A stretch of 64,000 nt of DNA from Phytophthora quininea (Eukaryota; Oomycota; Peronosporomycetes; Peronosporales; Peronosporaceae): positions 62,001-126,000 of the forward strand of contig JAAVTG010000519.1 in NCBI GenBank assembly GCA_011947345.1, read 5' to 3'. Positions 9,444-19,128 of this stretch are shown in pieces (the stretch's first letter is position 1; every line of letters starts with the position of its first letter). A program made the position numbers and the translations under genes. Under the pieces are notes generated by a model. That model made no database searches, was not told where the DNA came from, and saw only the letters and a list, made by a program, of their open reading frames with translations.

Positions 9444-10140
9444 TCAAATACTCGAGGATCTTGTCCTCCGCCACCGAGGAAGCTGAACGACGATGCTTTG
9501 CTTGTTGCGATGCTCTTGGGAAACATCAGCAGCTCTCTTAGCGCGAAGAGTGTTCACGCGTGCTTTTTCAGGCAGACGGCCGACAACAAAAACTTCATAG
9601 CCCTGGCGGTCTTGTAACCAGTCATACACGTACAGAACGTCCAAACGCTCACCGCAGTAGAGCGAAAAATCTCTTGCGTTCTTGCCACTTTTAGTAGAAC
9701 TAGTCTTCGCAGTGCTATACAACGAATGGACCTCCTTCCACATCTCCTGGAGCTTCTCAGACGACAGTGCCACAAACTCACCCGGGCGGATGTCTACGTA
9801 GGCATCACGGCTAGCTATGAGTCTACCATATTCAGAATTATCGCTGGCAAACTCAGCAGCCACGTCTAGCCAGTAGGAGTTCCTGGAGTTCACAGCACCA
9901 GTGTCAATGGCCTCGCGCCCAGGTATGCTATCCATTTCACCCATGCGTTCGATGAGCCGCTCGCCGAAGATGACGTTCGCCAAGCGGAAGCGAGTGTGCT
10001 GCGTAGCACGCTCCCCGGTGGCCTGTACTCCCGTCACTGCAGCAATGCCTTCCTGGCGCTGGTGGCGAAATGTGCAAAGGAGCTCTATGTTTGTAAGCGG
10101 GTCAACTTGAGAGTTGAGTTGGAGCCTGGTGCACGCTGTT
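9444..10140 (-). CDS. H1 second gene, Myb-like partner protein
   Basis: An open frame on the strand opposite the transposase. Its core has EAIDTGAVNSRNSYWLDVAA, then EYGRL, SEKLQEMWKEVHSLYS, YCGERLDVLYVYDWL and VVGRLPEKA. PIF/Harbinger elements usually carry such a second protein, often with a Myb/SANT fold, which helps DNA binding and nuclear import of the transposase. I do not identify the fold with certainty. The frame stays open for a further 176 bp into the flanking LTR, so a predicted N-terminus from the longer frame (to 10316) is chimeric and not part of the element. Likely initiation is within the element. Confidence 0.6.
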
Positions 10141-10870
10141 TGACCCGGTCTAGTGGAGGGGTGCCCCGATGGTCTGTGACCAGCTGAATTTGTAACACCT
10201 TCTGTACCCGTCGGCGGGCTGGATCTGCTCTTCGGGTGCTTCAAGGACGCTTGATCTATGAAGATCGAATGTCTTGGCGGGGCGTGGGAGGTCAGGAGCA
10301 GCGCGGGAATCTTCACTCTGCGTCCTTGAGTATTTACCAGACCAGTAGTCGCTCGGATCTACTTGGATCCAGGTGGGGGTTGCCTTGAGGGGGTGGTCTT
10401 CCTTTTCCTTACTTGACGCTTCCAATAGCGTGATCTTGGGGGTTGAGGGTCGATCAGTCGTCCTGGCCAAGTAGTAACCCCAGTAGACTTCGGATCCGCA
10501 CTTGGTACCAGTGGATCCAGGCTGCGAATGGATCTGGCCAATATATTATCCAGATCACCCGAGCACTGCTTGATCGCGATGATCCCGACGTAGCTTGACT
10601 GTGCCAATGTAGCTCCCGTGGTCTTAAGCGCTAAGAAGAGCACTTGTGGTGTACAAGGCAAATTCGACTCTGTATTAAGCAAATTAGGAGTGGATCGATC
10701 TGAGTCTGGATCCAGCATACTGCGTTGTAGATCTAGATCTCCCACGCCTGGATCCATTGCTTCCACAATATATCCATATCTGATCCGGGGATCTCAGTCT
10801 GGATCTAGCACGCAGTTCCCATATCGTGACGGTTCCGACACACCGACGATTTCCGCAAAGTGGAAAACCT

Positions 10871-11457
10871 TAGTGCAGAGGTTTTAGCCTGAGGTTTTTC
10901 TTAGCTGCAGAGGTTTTCCACCACAAACAAACTGGCGGCCGAAGACGAAGAACGCGCCCTCGTCGGCGCTGAAGACTGGACGCTGGACGGCGCGGTGTGA
11001 CAGAAAGTCAAGCTGCTAGACGAGGTGGTGCTGCCGTACGCGCTGCCACCTGGAGGACGCTATGCTGGACGAGGAGCGCTCGGCGTTGGATGGCTGTGTT
11101 GGGCGCAGAGCGCTGGACGTTAGAGAGTGCTGGGGTGGAGGCCAAGCGCTCGATATTGACGCTGCGGCTACTTGCAAGATAATCAAGCCGGTACTGTTGG
11201 TACAGAGCTCGGTTGGTAACGACCGGGAGTTCGATTCCCTATTACCGGCATATTGTATCTCTGTATCGGGTAACCACTAACGAAAGTATGTATTGTGTCG
11301 ACAGCAAAACTGCTAAGCTTCGCTAACTACTTGTAGAATGTCTTGAGTTCTTGAGTTTCTGCAGGTGCTGGATCCGCAATATTCTCCGCTGCCAGGTGAG
11401 GTCGATACGACTCAATGCGCTTATTCAGCAAGCCTGCGCGGTGCCGCCGCTTTTTGC
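10871..11457. other. Unassigned spacer between solo LTR and Crypton
   Basis: No recognisable gene. It has some GC-rich, coding-looking stretches (10930-11150) broken by stops, and one tRNA-like segment listed separately. Confidence 0.4.
11187..11249 (+). ncRNA. tRNA-like/tRNA-derived segment
   Basis: A 63-nt stretch closed by perfectly complementary seven-base ends (GCCGGTA and TACCGGC). Inside are a CTGT/ACAG hairpin, a CGGT/ACCG hairpin and GGGAGTTCGATTCCC, which has a T-loop-like GTTCGAT and fits a pol III B box. GCTCGGTTGG resembles an A box, but A-to-B spacing is too short for a normal tRNA. A decayed tRNA or tRNA-derived SINE head fits best. No anticodon is assigned. Confidence 0.3.
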
Positions 11458-13336
11458 TTATATCCCTTGGCCGCTCAAGAAGGCCAAGACACACGACTCT
11501 GCGCGCTCGCCTAGCGTCAGAACCCGGTCTTCGAAGTCGCTACCATCATCGTCCAGCTGAAAGCCTCCAACCAGAAAGAGCTTCATGTACGCTACTACCA
11601 GGTGGTAGTCGGACTTCTTCTGGTGGTCCTCCGAGAGCCAGACGCGGGAACCTTTGCGTACCACTCAAACCACATCGAGGACAGGTTCATGGCAGCTTGC
11701 TTTCCCCGTTTTGCAGGCGGTGCTTTAACGGACACATTCTGTGCTGGTTTTGTCGTTCCAGTTTTGTGCGCCGATACAGGTTGCTTCAGCAGGGCGGCCT
11801 CGAGAACGAGAAGCCGCGCGTTTAGCAAACGATTGCTCTCAATAAGCTCGTTAAGTACAGCGGCATGATGACTTCCAGCGCTACAGCATTTGCTCGATTC
11901 TCCAGCCTCCTCGCTTTCCTTCACAGGCACAGCGGCTGCAGCACCAATCGCCGTCGACCAAATCAGCATATCGGCGATGGTGATCTTCACAGCCTGCAAG
12001 CACTCTTCCGCTCGTGCAACCAGCAGGCTTGTCGGCGCCAATTCCTTCACTCGAGGAAAATATTTCATCAGGTACGCTGTCAGCACACCGAGGACTTCTT
12101 GACTGACGTTGAGCTTGGTGTCCGCCAGTCCCGTGCAGGAACCAAACAGTAGCTCTTGCAAGTCACGCAAGCGCTCTTGGGCAGCATAATCTAGCACCCC
12201 AACGCCGGCAATCACTGGAGACTCGTCGGCATCCCAGTCGCTCAGGACTCGAGCTGCTTTTCGGATCTCACGCGGAGTGTTGAACACGTAGGCAAACTCC
12301 TTGTTCGTCCGCGACATATCCCAGGCCCACGGTCAAAACTCCACTGTGCTGCGAGGCGGTCGTCTCCGTTAGCATGCTGCCCCCCACCCACCCACCCACC
12401 CACCTCTGCGAAAGGAGTGCGGCGTCAAGTTGCACGTTGCCCCGGCCGGCTCGGCCACACGCTTCAAGAATCGATTGACGTAAGCTTGGACTCCGTCGTC
12501 TCCACTAGCTTGACCGGAGCACACGGGGACACCAGCACCTCCAGCAGCAGGAGCGGGAACGGACGCGCACTCACCACCCTGCAGCAATTCGAGCAGGGGT
12601 ACTCCTTTGTCGAGAGACGTCACAGCGGGCGCAGTGAGTGAAGGTAGCTGGCTCAGCAGCGATGCACACGGAGACGCTTGGATTACTAGGGCGACCGCCA
12701 ACGCATGGAGAGGACACGTCAAGAAGTCTTCCCGATCAGGTGCGAGGGTAAGTCCCTGTTCTTCTGCAGTTTTCATGCGCAGCATTCTCACATAAAATAC
12801 GCTGTCTGCTGACATGATGTGTTGTTTGCTGATGTTGTCAAGATCCGACGAGCGACCAAAGCAATGCCACATAAGGCAAGCTAGCGCAACATCTTCATAA
12901 TCGGAGGCGACAGACGCTGTTCTGTAGACATAGCGAATTAGAGAGCGTAAGTCCGCCTTAGAACAAGGCGGAGCTTTATTAATACCCCCATTCTCTCGTT
13001 TTAAACAGTGTTTTTCCAGCGTCTTCCCTTGCTTCAGGATAATTATCTCCGTCGACGCGCGAAGATGCGGATACTCGTCGAAAAACCAAAGCTTTACATT
13101 TCGGAAGTACGAAATAGCACTGTTTGGTGACAACTTACCTTTCTTACTTCATACGTCGCCAGATAGTAGCCGAAGCGGTCCACTACGGTCGCCAACTTTT
13201 TCCCTGAGTTATCTAGTTGAATCGACGCTTGGACGACGTCCATAGAAACACGCTCAGCATTTAACATACGCTCAAAGGCACCTACTCCGGTGGAGCGAGC
13301 TTTTGAGTGTTTGCTGTGACTAAGGCAGATACTCAT
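11458..13336 (-). pseudogene. Crypton-type tyrosine recombinase, broken
   Basis: Cryptons move as circular DNA using a tyrosine recombinase rather than a DDE nuclease. Order on the minus strand: an N-terminal segment (13336-13137, FGYYLATYEV), a core (13133-12369) with NSAISYFRNVKLWFFDEYP, the first catalytic Arg in CFGRSSDLDNI, and NLTPHSFRRGG, which is the H-x-x-R box. Then 12317-11595 holds the nucleophile Tyr in FAYVFNTPRE. The C-terminal domain continues in another frame at 11664-11458 (VAYMKLFLVGGF). At least four frame breaks exist. The worst is a CCCA/GGGT simple repeat inserted directly after the HSFRR box. No terminal repeats are expected for this class. Confidence 0.8.
12380..12402. 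repeat. (CCCA)n / (GGGT)n microsatellite inside recombinase catalytic box
   Basis: Plus strand reads five C-runs of three to six separated by A. On the minus (coding) strand this gives five G-runs of three or more with one-base spacers, a G-quadruplex-capable sequence. It replaces a single GGTGGGGC step expected from the adjoining protein sequence, so the repeat grew in place. Confidence 0.8.
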
Positions 13337-14340
13337 GCCGAGCGGTGTCTGGCCCTTCTACTTGTTTTGAAATGGCAAAACCACCAGTGTCTCGTTACCT
13401 ATGCTAGGACTTAGCCTGCTTGTCAGATTCGTAAGAATATTTTTAAACATTTGAGTGACTTAATTCCAGTATGCACATATACATATTTTTGTAAACTTCC
13501 GACAAATATGTGTCGGAATCCGTCGGAATGTTTAGGGTTGCGCAAAGTATTATAATTGGCTAAAACGCGAAGATTTGAGTGGCCAAACCTAATTATTTTA
13601 CAGTTCGTCTAAAGGCGTTGTCGGAAAAACGTGGATATTAATCCATATCGACCCCATTTCCGGGAAAGCGCTTCACCACAGTCGTCTAGGGCGCCATATT
13701 CCGCGGTGAGCGTCCCCATCCTTCCTTCGACGACGTGCGATTGCCCCCACCTTCAGCAAAGCTTCCCCGGTGGTGTAGCCGTGAATAACCCGATTCTTGG
13801 CAACCCAGAAACCCAGAACGCCAAGTAGACCCCGCCATGAGAGTGGCTGTCGTCTGGCTCGTTTGCCAGCAGGGTGACCGGGGAGGCAGCGTTTCCCGGC
13901 CCTCCTCCAACGGTGGCGGGTCGTGTGTCTCAGTACGGTCTGTCTCACAATGCTGCGGAGGGCGCCGTCGGCAGCATTCATCACATCCCAAAGGGGCAAC
14001 GTAGTGGTGGCCCCGGCGAACGTTGAATGCATCGGGGGGCACCATTAGATTCCCAGCTCTGTTATAGCACACTCGGTTCTGCAGCTGGAAGGCGTCGACG
14101 AAATGCTGCCGGTTGCCGTGGCCACGCCTGGCCCGCCACACTCACTAAAGCCAGTGCAGCGAGGTAGCGGATCGTCTCGTGGCCGGTCATCTCGGTGAGG
14201 CGGTCATACTGTCGTAGGCGGCCGTGGTCGGGAACCAGTCGCCGCAGTACCGCCATGATGCGCGCAGCCTCGGTGTCTATAGTGGCGAAAGTGAAAGTGG
14301 TGCGCAATAAGCGATGGAAGTATTCCTCGAGCGAGTCGCG
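13337..14340. other. Degenerate region with minus-strand coding-like traces
   Basis: 13340-13650 is AT-rich with no gene seen. On the minus strand between 14307 and 13673 several overlapping short frames (for example one with AARIMAVLRRLVPDHGRL and ETIRYLAALALV) look like pieces of one decayed protein. I do not recognise it; retroelement gag is possible but unsupported. Confidence 0.3.
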
Positions 14341-14786
14341 ACGGATGAAATAGGAGGTGTAAGGGGTTACATGAAAGTCATAGCCGTGCGTTGACTTTGG
14401 AGGTTACACGAAACTCTTAACCGTGTATAGAGTTTCGGCTGTGTAGCCGTCTGGCTCTCCACCACTCATTTACATATCGCTTAGATTAACTATGCCACAT
14501 AGTTTAGTCTATACATTTACACCAAGGTCAGATAAACAATTCAATTCAGCTCTATTTTTGCAGTTAATTAGTGTTATCCTTGTTTTAAGGGACACTGACT
14601 CTGCGAGTCCTAGTTGCGGGACTGTACTTGGTTCTTGTATAGAACCGAAGGCGGGACGCCTAAAGAGACAGACTCGGGGAGTCCTACGTCTCCCTCTGTG
14701 CACGTGCACCGCTACGCAGCCCCGCCGCACCTGGTAGCACTTGTAGTCAATCCGACTCCTGAGTCGTCGACTGAACCTCTGTGAGG

Positions 14787-15211
14787 ATGGAGCAAGCAGC
14801 GTTTGCGCACTTGACTCCTAGTCAGCAGGACACGCTTACTAGCGTCTTTGCTGGGCCATGAGGGCATGGCGCTCCTTGAGGCGTTCTCGAAGTACGAGAA
14901 TGCTATGCTGGTGCAGCCCCCTCGGGCGAAGCCGCTCTCCGTGGGCGTGAAGACCTTCTCGAGAAGGAGGGGAGAACCTCCTGTTGTGGACCCGAGAGGT
15001 CGAGATGGCCATGGGTTCGGCCATGCTCCAAATGGAGAATCAGCGTGTGGCGCTCGCGATCTCTAAGCTCGAAAGGCGAGCGAGAAAATGGGCCTTGACG
15101 TCGGGAACGTCTGTCGAAGAGGCCTTCCCGACCTGGGAGGAGCTGAAAGAGAAGCTCCTTCAGGTGTTCTCGCCGCCTAACCAGGCGTATCGTGTGAGGT
15201 CACCGTGGTAA
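14787..15211 (+). pseudogene. Degraded Ty3/gypsy gag fragment
   Basis: Starts with ATG at 14787 (MEQAAFAHLTPSQQ). After a frame change it reads [16 protein letters not shown], then [28 protein letters not shown] and [10 protein letters not shown]. The capsid-like series 'ALAISKL..RA..WAL', 'FPTW..LK' and 'PPNQAYRVR' is typical of oomycete Ty3/gypsy gag proteins as I know them. An internal stop (TGA at about 14858) and frame shifts break it, and it is cut off after 15211. Preceding AT-richer sequence (about 14400-14780) may be its LTR and leader. Orientation is opposite to G1, so it is a separate element. Confidence 0.55.
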
Positions 15212-15605
15212 AGCGATTTGCCTGGGAAGCGGGGGCGGGTCGTCAGGCATCGCGATACGTGGCGAGGATTCGCTCACGGTCATTCCCAACCGAGTCTTCC
15301 CTGATTGGCTGGACTTTTAAGTCTGGCGAGGTCTCATCAGTCGGTCGGCGGGAATCACTTTTGTGAATTGACCCATTACGCCCAACGGAAGGCGCTGTGA
15401 TTGGCCATTCCTCATAATCTTCGGTGGCACGTCGACGTCACCAATGACAACGGAAAAGATCCAGGTGACCCTTCCCAAGGCTTGGCAACTGATGGGGGCC
15501 TCGATGACCGTTCGGAAAGCTCGTTAGCTACAGCCCGAAACCTCGATGACTCTTGGGAAGGCTCGACAGCAACGACCCGACCATTCTGAATCCTCGGTGA
15601 CCAGT
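15212..15605. other. Non-coding sequence between gag fragment and G1 3' end
   Basis: Contains several short repeated words of the form CCTCGATGAC/CTCGGTGACC between 15490 and 15640. Probably the 3' non-coding or LTR part of G1, but it does not visibly match the candidate 5' LTR at 25.9-26.7 kb, so no LTR pair is claimed. Confidence 0.35.
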
Positions 15606-15893
15606 CTAGGAGCTCGGCGACTCTTCGGGGACCTCGGTAGTGGGTTCAACGAGGTCACAGTTAGGAAACGGATTGTATTTCCCTGTATATTTGTATGGAA
15701 AGTAGGAAAGATAGTCTAGCGTACTTCCTGCCCTTTTGATCAGCTCTTTTGCCGCTTCTTCGTTAGTCGCAGGCCAAGTGCGTGAACGCTGCTGTTGTTT
15801 TGGGGGTTCCTTCTGCTGCTTCCTCAACTCCTGCTGGCTTCGTCCTGAGAACTTCTCTGGACGCTGGTGTTCGCCGTCCACTGACGGCGACAC
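15606..15893 (-). pseudogene. G1 pol C-terminal tail
   Basis: Polar, Gln/Lys-rich reading frame (QQELRKQQKEPPKQQQRS) ending in LDYLSYFPYKYTGKYNPFPN and an acidic tail. It follows the integrase end on the same strand. No domain is recognised; placed by position only. Confidence 0.4.
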
Positions 15894-16407
15894 CTATTTG
15901 TATTCAGTACTAAATTCTGCTACAGGCACTACCTGTCGCTATCTCCGTTTCTGCTTCGTCCTCTGTTTCATCTTCGTCTTCTGCACTCTCGCCTGCCAAT
16001 TCAAAAGTGACTGCTTCGCCGTCTGCAACAGGCTGCTCGCACGCGATCTCCCCTGTTGTCCGCTACCGCGTGGTGGCCTCTTCGTTCTCCGCACCTGCTG
16101 CTGTTACATTCGGAACTTTAGGCAGCTGGCTGATCCCCGCCGCCACACGGGCTGACCCTCACGGTTGCCGTCGATCCTTCTGCTGCCTCTACAGTCGACG
16201 TCGGCTCGTGGTTGCTGCTGGCCCCATTACACGACTTCCTCACGTTACAGGTCTTCCACGACCTGATCGTCGTAAAAAAGCCGCTCGTATTCGGCGATTC
16301 CGAACCACTTTGACTTCTTCTGTTCACCATTGACGTTTCACCAGCCACCGTCGTCTCGACGGAGCTCAAACGCGAGGACATATTGTCCTGCCTGGTTTCG
16401 TAGTCGT

Positions 16408-17805
16408 CTACGTCGCTGCTCCACCAGGCGACCACTCGATTCCGCCGTCTAACTTCACTCGCCACTGTCTGTCTTCTTCGCTCCGCGCTGCGTCTTGTCG
16501 GGGCCGTGTCAGTTGTCGCCGACGCTGCTCGTACAGCCGCTCTTGGCGCCGACTCATCCGTGCTCGTGTCGCCTTGATCTTCATCAGCGAGTTGCTCCGC
16601 AATATCGTCTGCTTCTTGCCGTAGCAATGGTGTCGGGTAGTAGTAGTTTTACTAATAAAGGATTTACGCGCTACCACCGTCTCCGGGGCACCCGTTTTGT
16701 CTTCTCGCTCCAGTAGAAAATAATTGAAGCCGGCAGGCTCTACAATTCGCATTGGCCCCATCCAGGCGTGGACGAACTTCGTTGCTTTCGCGCCCCTCGG
16801 CGGATTATAGACCCACACGCGGTCACCTACTTTGAATGTACGCCGACTTCGAACCTTCCGATTGTAGTATCGAGCTTGTCGGGTCTATTCCTTCAATTGA
16901 GCCTTCTCCGCACACCCTCGACTCCGTTATAGTACCGTCATCAATTGCTCGTGGTACTTTTGTAACTCACCAGCCTCAGTTACCGACACTCTGCGTAGTA
17001 GTTCGTTCGGTGCTCGTAGTGTCCGTCCTATCATCAATTCGTTAGGCGACAATGCTACGGTAGTATGTTTCGCCGAGTTATACGCATACACAGCGAACGC
17101 CAACCACATACTCCAGTCATGTTGCCGCTCGTACTCCATAAACATTGCCACACAGTCCTTCCAGGCGCGGTTACATCGTTCCACGAGTCCTATCATTTGT
17201 GGTATGTAGGGCACCGGATTCACTTGTCTTACTTGTAACATGCCAACCAACAGTTCGATGATATAGCCCGTCATCTCCGGCACTCCAGCCGTCAGCAGCT
17301 CGCGGAATACCCCGAACTTTAAGACTACATGCTCCATAATAAATTTCGCGGCGTTCACTGCTGTGTATTCGGCCACCGTCGCTGCTACTGCATATCGAAT
17401 AACATACTCCACTGCTCCAACTACATATTTGCTACCTCCTTCTGCTGTGAGGAACGGACCTGCTACATCCAGTGCCCAGCGATGCCCTACGTCTCCTCCA
17501 CGTATGCTGCGCAACGGTGGTATCACTTCGCCTGGTCGAGCCTTGCGGCTGCCGCACTCCTGACACCCTCACATCCAATGGTACACCGCCCTCTGCAATC
17601 CCGGCCACCAGTAGACCCTTGTTACTCTGCTGTACGTGTGGGGTCCTCGTAAATGTCCGCTCCACACGGAACCGTGTAACTCCTTAAATACTACAGCCCA
17701 AAGTGCCGGTGGTAGCACCACTCGTCGGCCGTCTTTCGTGGCTACTGTCACGAGTCCATATCGTCGCTCCATCTGCATGCCTTGGTACGTGCCGTGTTTC
17801 ATCAT
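16408..17805 (-). pseudogene. G1 integrase, second catalytic Asp replaced
   Basis: Begins with an H-H..C-C zinc-binding module (ELHGSVWSGHL at 17.7 kb, then a CQECG-like step in a shifted frame). The core at 17526-16927 has ALDVAGPF for the first Asp and LVERCNRAWKD for the Glu. At the second acidic position the text reads LLTAGVPEMTG, so Ala (codon 17289-17287) stands where Asp is expected, exactly 36 residues before the Glu, as in the D-x35-E arrangement. Downstream, 16818-16408 has the GPMRIVEPAGFNYFL strand set of the usual post-integrase domain. Frames change near 17.56 kb and 16.83 kb. Confidence 0.8.
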
Positions 17806-17836
17806 TCGTTGCGCTAATTTACTGTGGCTCTGGGCG

Positions 17837-19128
17837 TCACCAATGTCGTCGTCTGTTAGCTGCAGAGTCTTCGTCGCCGTCGTTCACGCCCCGTATTTGA
17901 GTGCCGTCTGTGGGTGATACTGTTGTCTGGCTTGCTACATCAGCTGCTTCAGTGTGTGTTGGCTTTGACCTCCCCGATGCTTCGGACTGCTCCCGTGTTA
18001 GTCGCGGTGCTGGTGTCGGTGTACGTATCGGCACTGTCTTCCACTTGCCATCCTCCCCAATGACCCGCATCGTGCGTTGCTTCGGCTGCGTGGTTGTCGT
18101 CGTTCTCACCGTCACCTACTTCTGTGTAATAGTCCCGTTGTCGGTGCACGCGACCGGCCTTCGGTCGAGGGTGCTTCTCGAATCGGTTCTACCCAGGTCA
18201 CCCGTCGTCGCCTTTGGTCTACACGCTGTCGCACTTCTTGGGTCTCATCGTCTTCATTGACACGTACTGGCGCCCCCGTCATCTGGCGGTGCGCTTCACC
18301 TCCGCAGTGGTTGCCGCCTTTGCCTGTAGCTACGATCGTACTGCTCCGGTAGTCATTCCGTTGTAGCGCCGCCGTCGTTGTGCCACACTCAGTGCTTGTT
18401 CCGTTGGCCGCGACCGTGCTACTTCGATGGCTGTGTGGCTACGTCATCGCCACCTCTACTGCCGTCGTCTCCTGCTCCGTCACTGCTGCGGGTGTCGGAC
18501 CGGGCTGCTGTTGGTGGTTTCGCGTCTCATCCAGTCGTGGTGACACTGTTGTTACATCGCCCGCCATCCTCGTCGTGTCGATCACATCCTCAGTTTCCGT
18601 CCTGTCTTTCGTCGTCGGCGGGTGCGTTAACAGCCGTGTGGCCGCAGCCTGTTCTCTCCGCTGAGTCTCCGCACGTGTTACCGGTCTCCTCGTCGGCGGT
18701 ACTGTTACCACTTGTGGACGTACTTCGTCCTGTTACTGTTACCAGTGTCACTCCATCTCCACCGGTCGCCTCCTCCCGTTGTTCCTGTCTGTTACGTCGG
18801 TCTCCTGTGTTGTTTACCGAATTGTGGGGAACAGTTACTGCTGCTGTTCTTCTTCTTCCGGTGTCAGGGTAAACAGGGGCTTCGTCCGTCGGAATTGCTC
18901 TATATCTCCGTGGCACGCCTCCACCCGTCGGCTGGACTTCGATACTACGGGCATCAATGTGGGGGCTACGACTGCTTCCGTCGATCTACGTTTGTTGTTG
19001 TCGTCAACTACTCTCGCCGCGGCATCAGTCTCTTCGCTTGCTATTACTCGCTTTGATTCCTGCGTGATGGAGGCTGCTGCTTCCTGGCGCCGGCGTTCGG
19101 CTCTCATCACCGGCCGTCTCACTTTAGT
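17837..19128 (-). pseudogene. G1 linker between RNase H and integrase
   Basis: About 1.3 kb of Thr/Arg/Glu/Val-rich, low-complexity reading frames (18916-18590, 18711-18439, 18115-17837) with no globular domain visible. It lies exactly between the RNase H end and the integrase zinc module, so it is probably a disordered pol spacer that evolves fast. Several frame changes. Confidence 0.5.

Larger units (their letters stand above)
7900..10150. mobile_element. PIF/Harbinger-type DNA transposon H1 inserted in the solo LTR
   Basis: About 2.25 kb separating two parts of an LTR. TAA (7897-7899) on the left and TAG (10151-10153) on the right fit a decayed 3-bp TWA duplication, which is typical of PIF/Harbinger. 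It carries a plus-strand transposase and a convergent minus-strand second gene. The termini do not show convincing long inverted repeats (left GGGCGAGTC, right reverse complement GACCGGGTC), so the ends may have eroded. Boundaries come from comparing the interrupted LTR with intact copies. Confidence 0.65.
7844..10870 (-). mobile_element. Solo LTR (family shared with elements A, B and 57.5 kb), split by Harbinger H1
   Basis: The minus strand of 10154-10870 followed by 7844-7899 matches, over most of its length, the LTRs at 38.9-39.8 kb and 57.5-58.3 kb. Shared blocks include CAGATCCAGCCCGCCGACGG, the sequence around GCTATTGGAAGCG, and the terminal CTACACCACA. The LTR begins near 10,870 and ends at 7844. 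No gag or primer-binding region follows, so this is a solo LTR. Its 3' part is interrupted by the Harbinger insertion at 7900-10150. The exact outer start is uncertain and no target duplication was confirmed. Confidence 0.7.

Noticed and set aside
18378..18872. 164-aa plus-strand Ser/Pro/Val/Leu-rich frame resembling a membrane protein
   Set aside because: Antisense to the low-complexity G1 pol linker; composition follows from the other strand.
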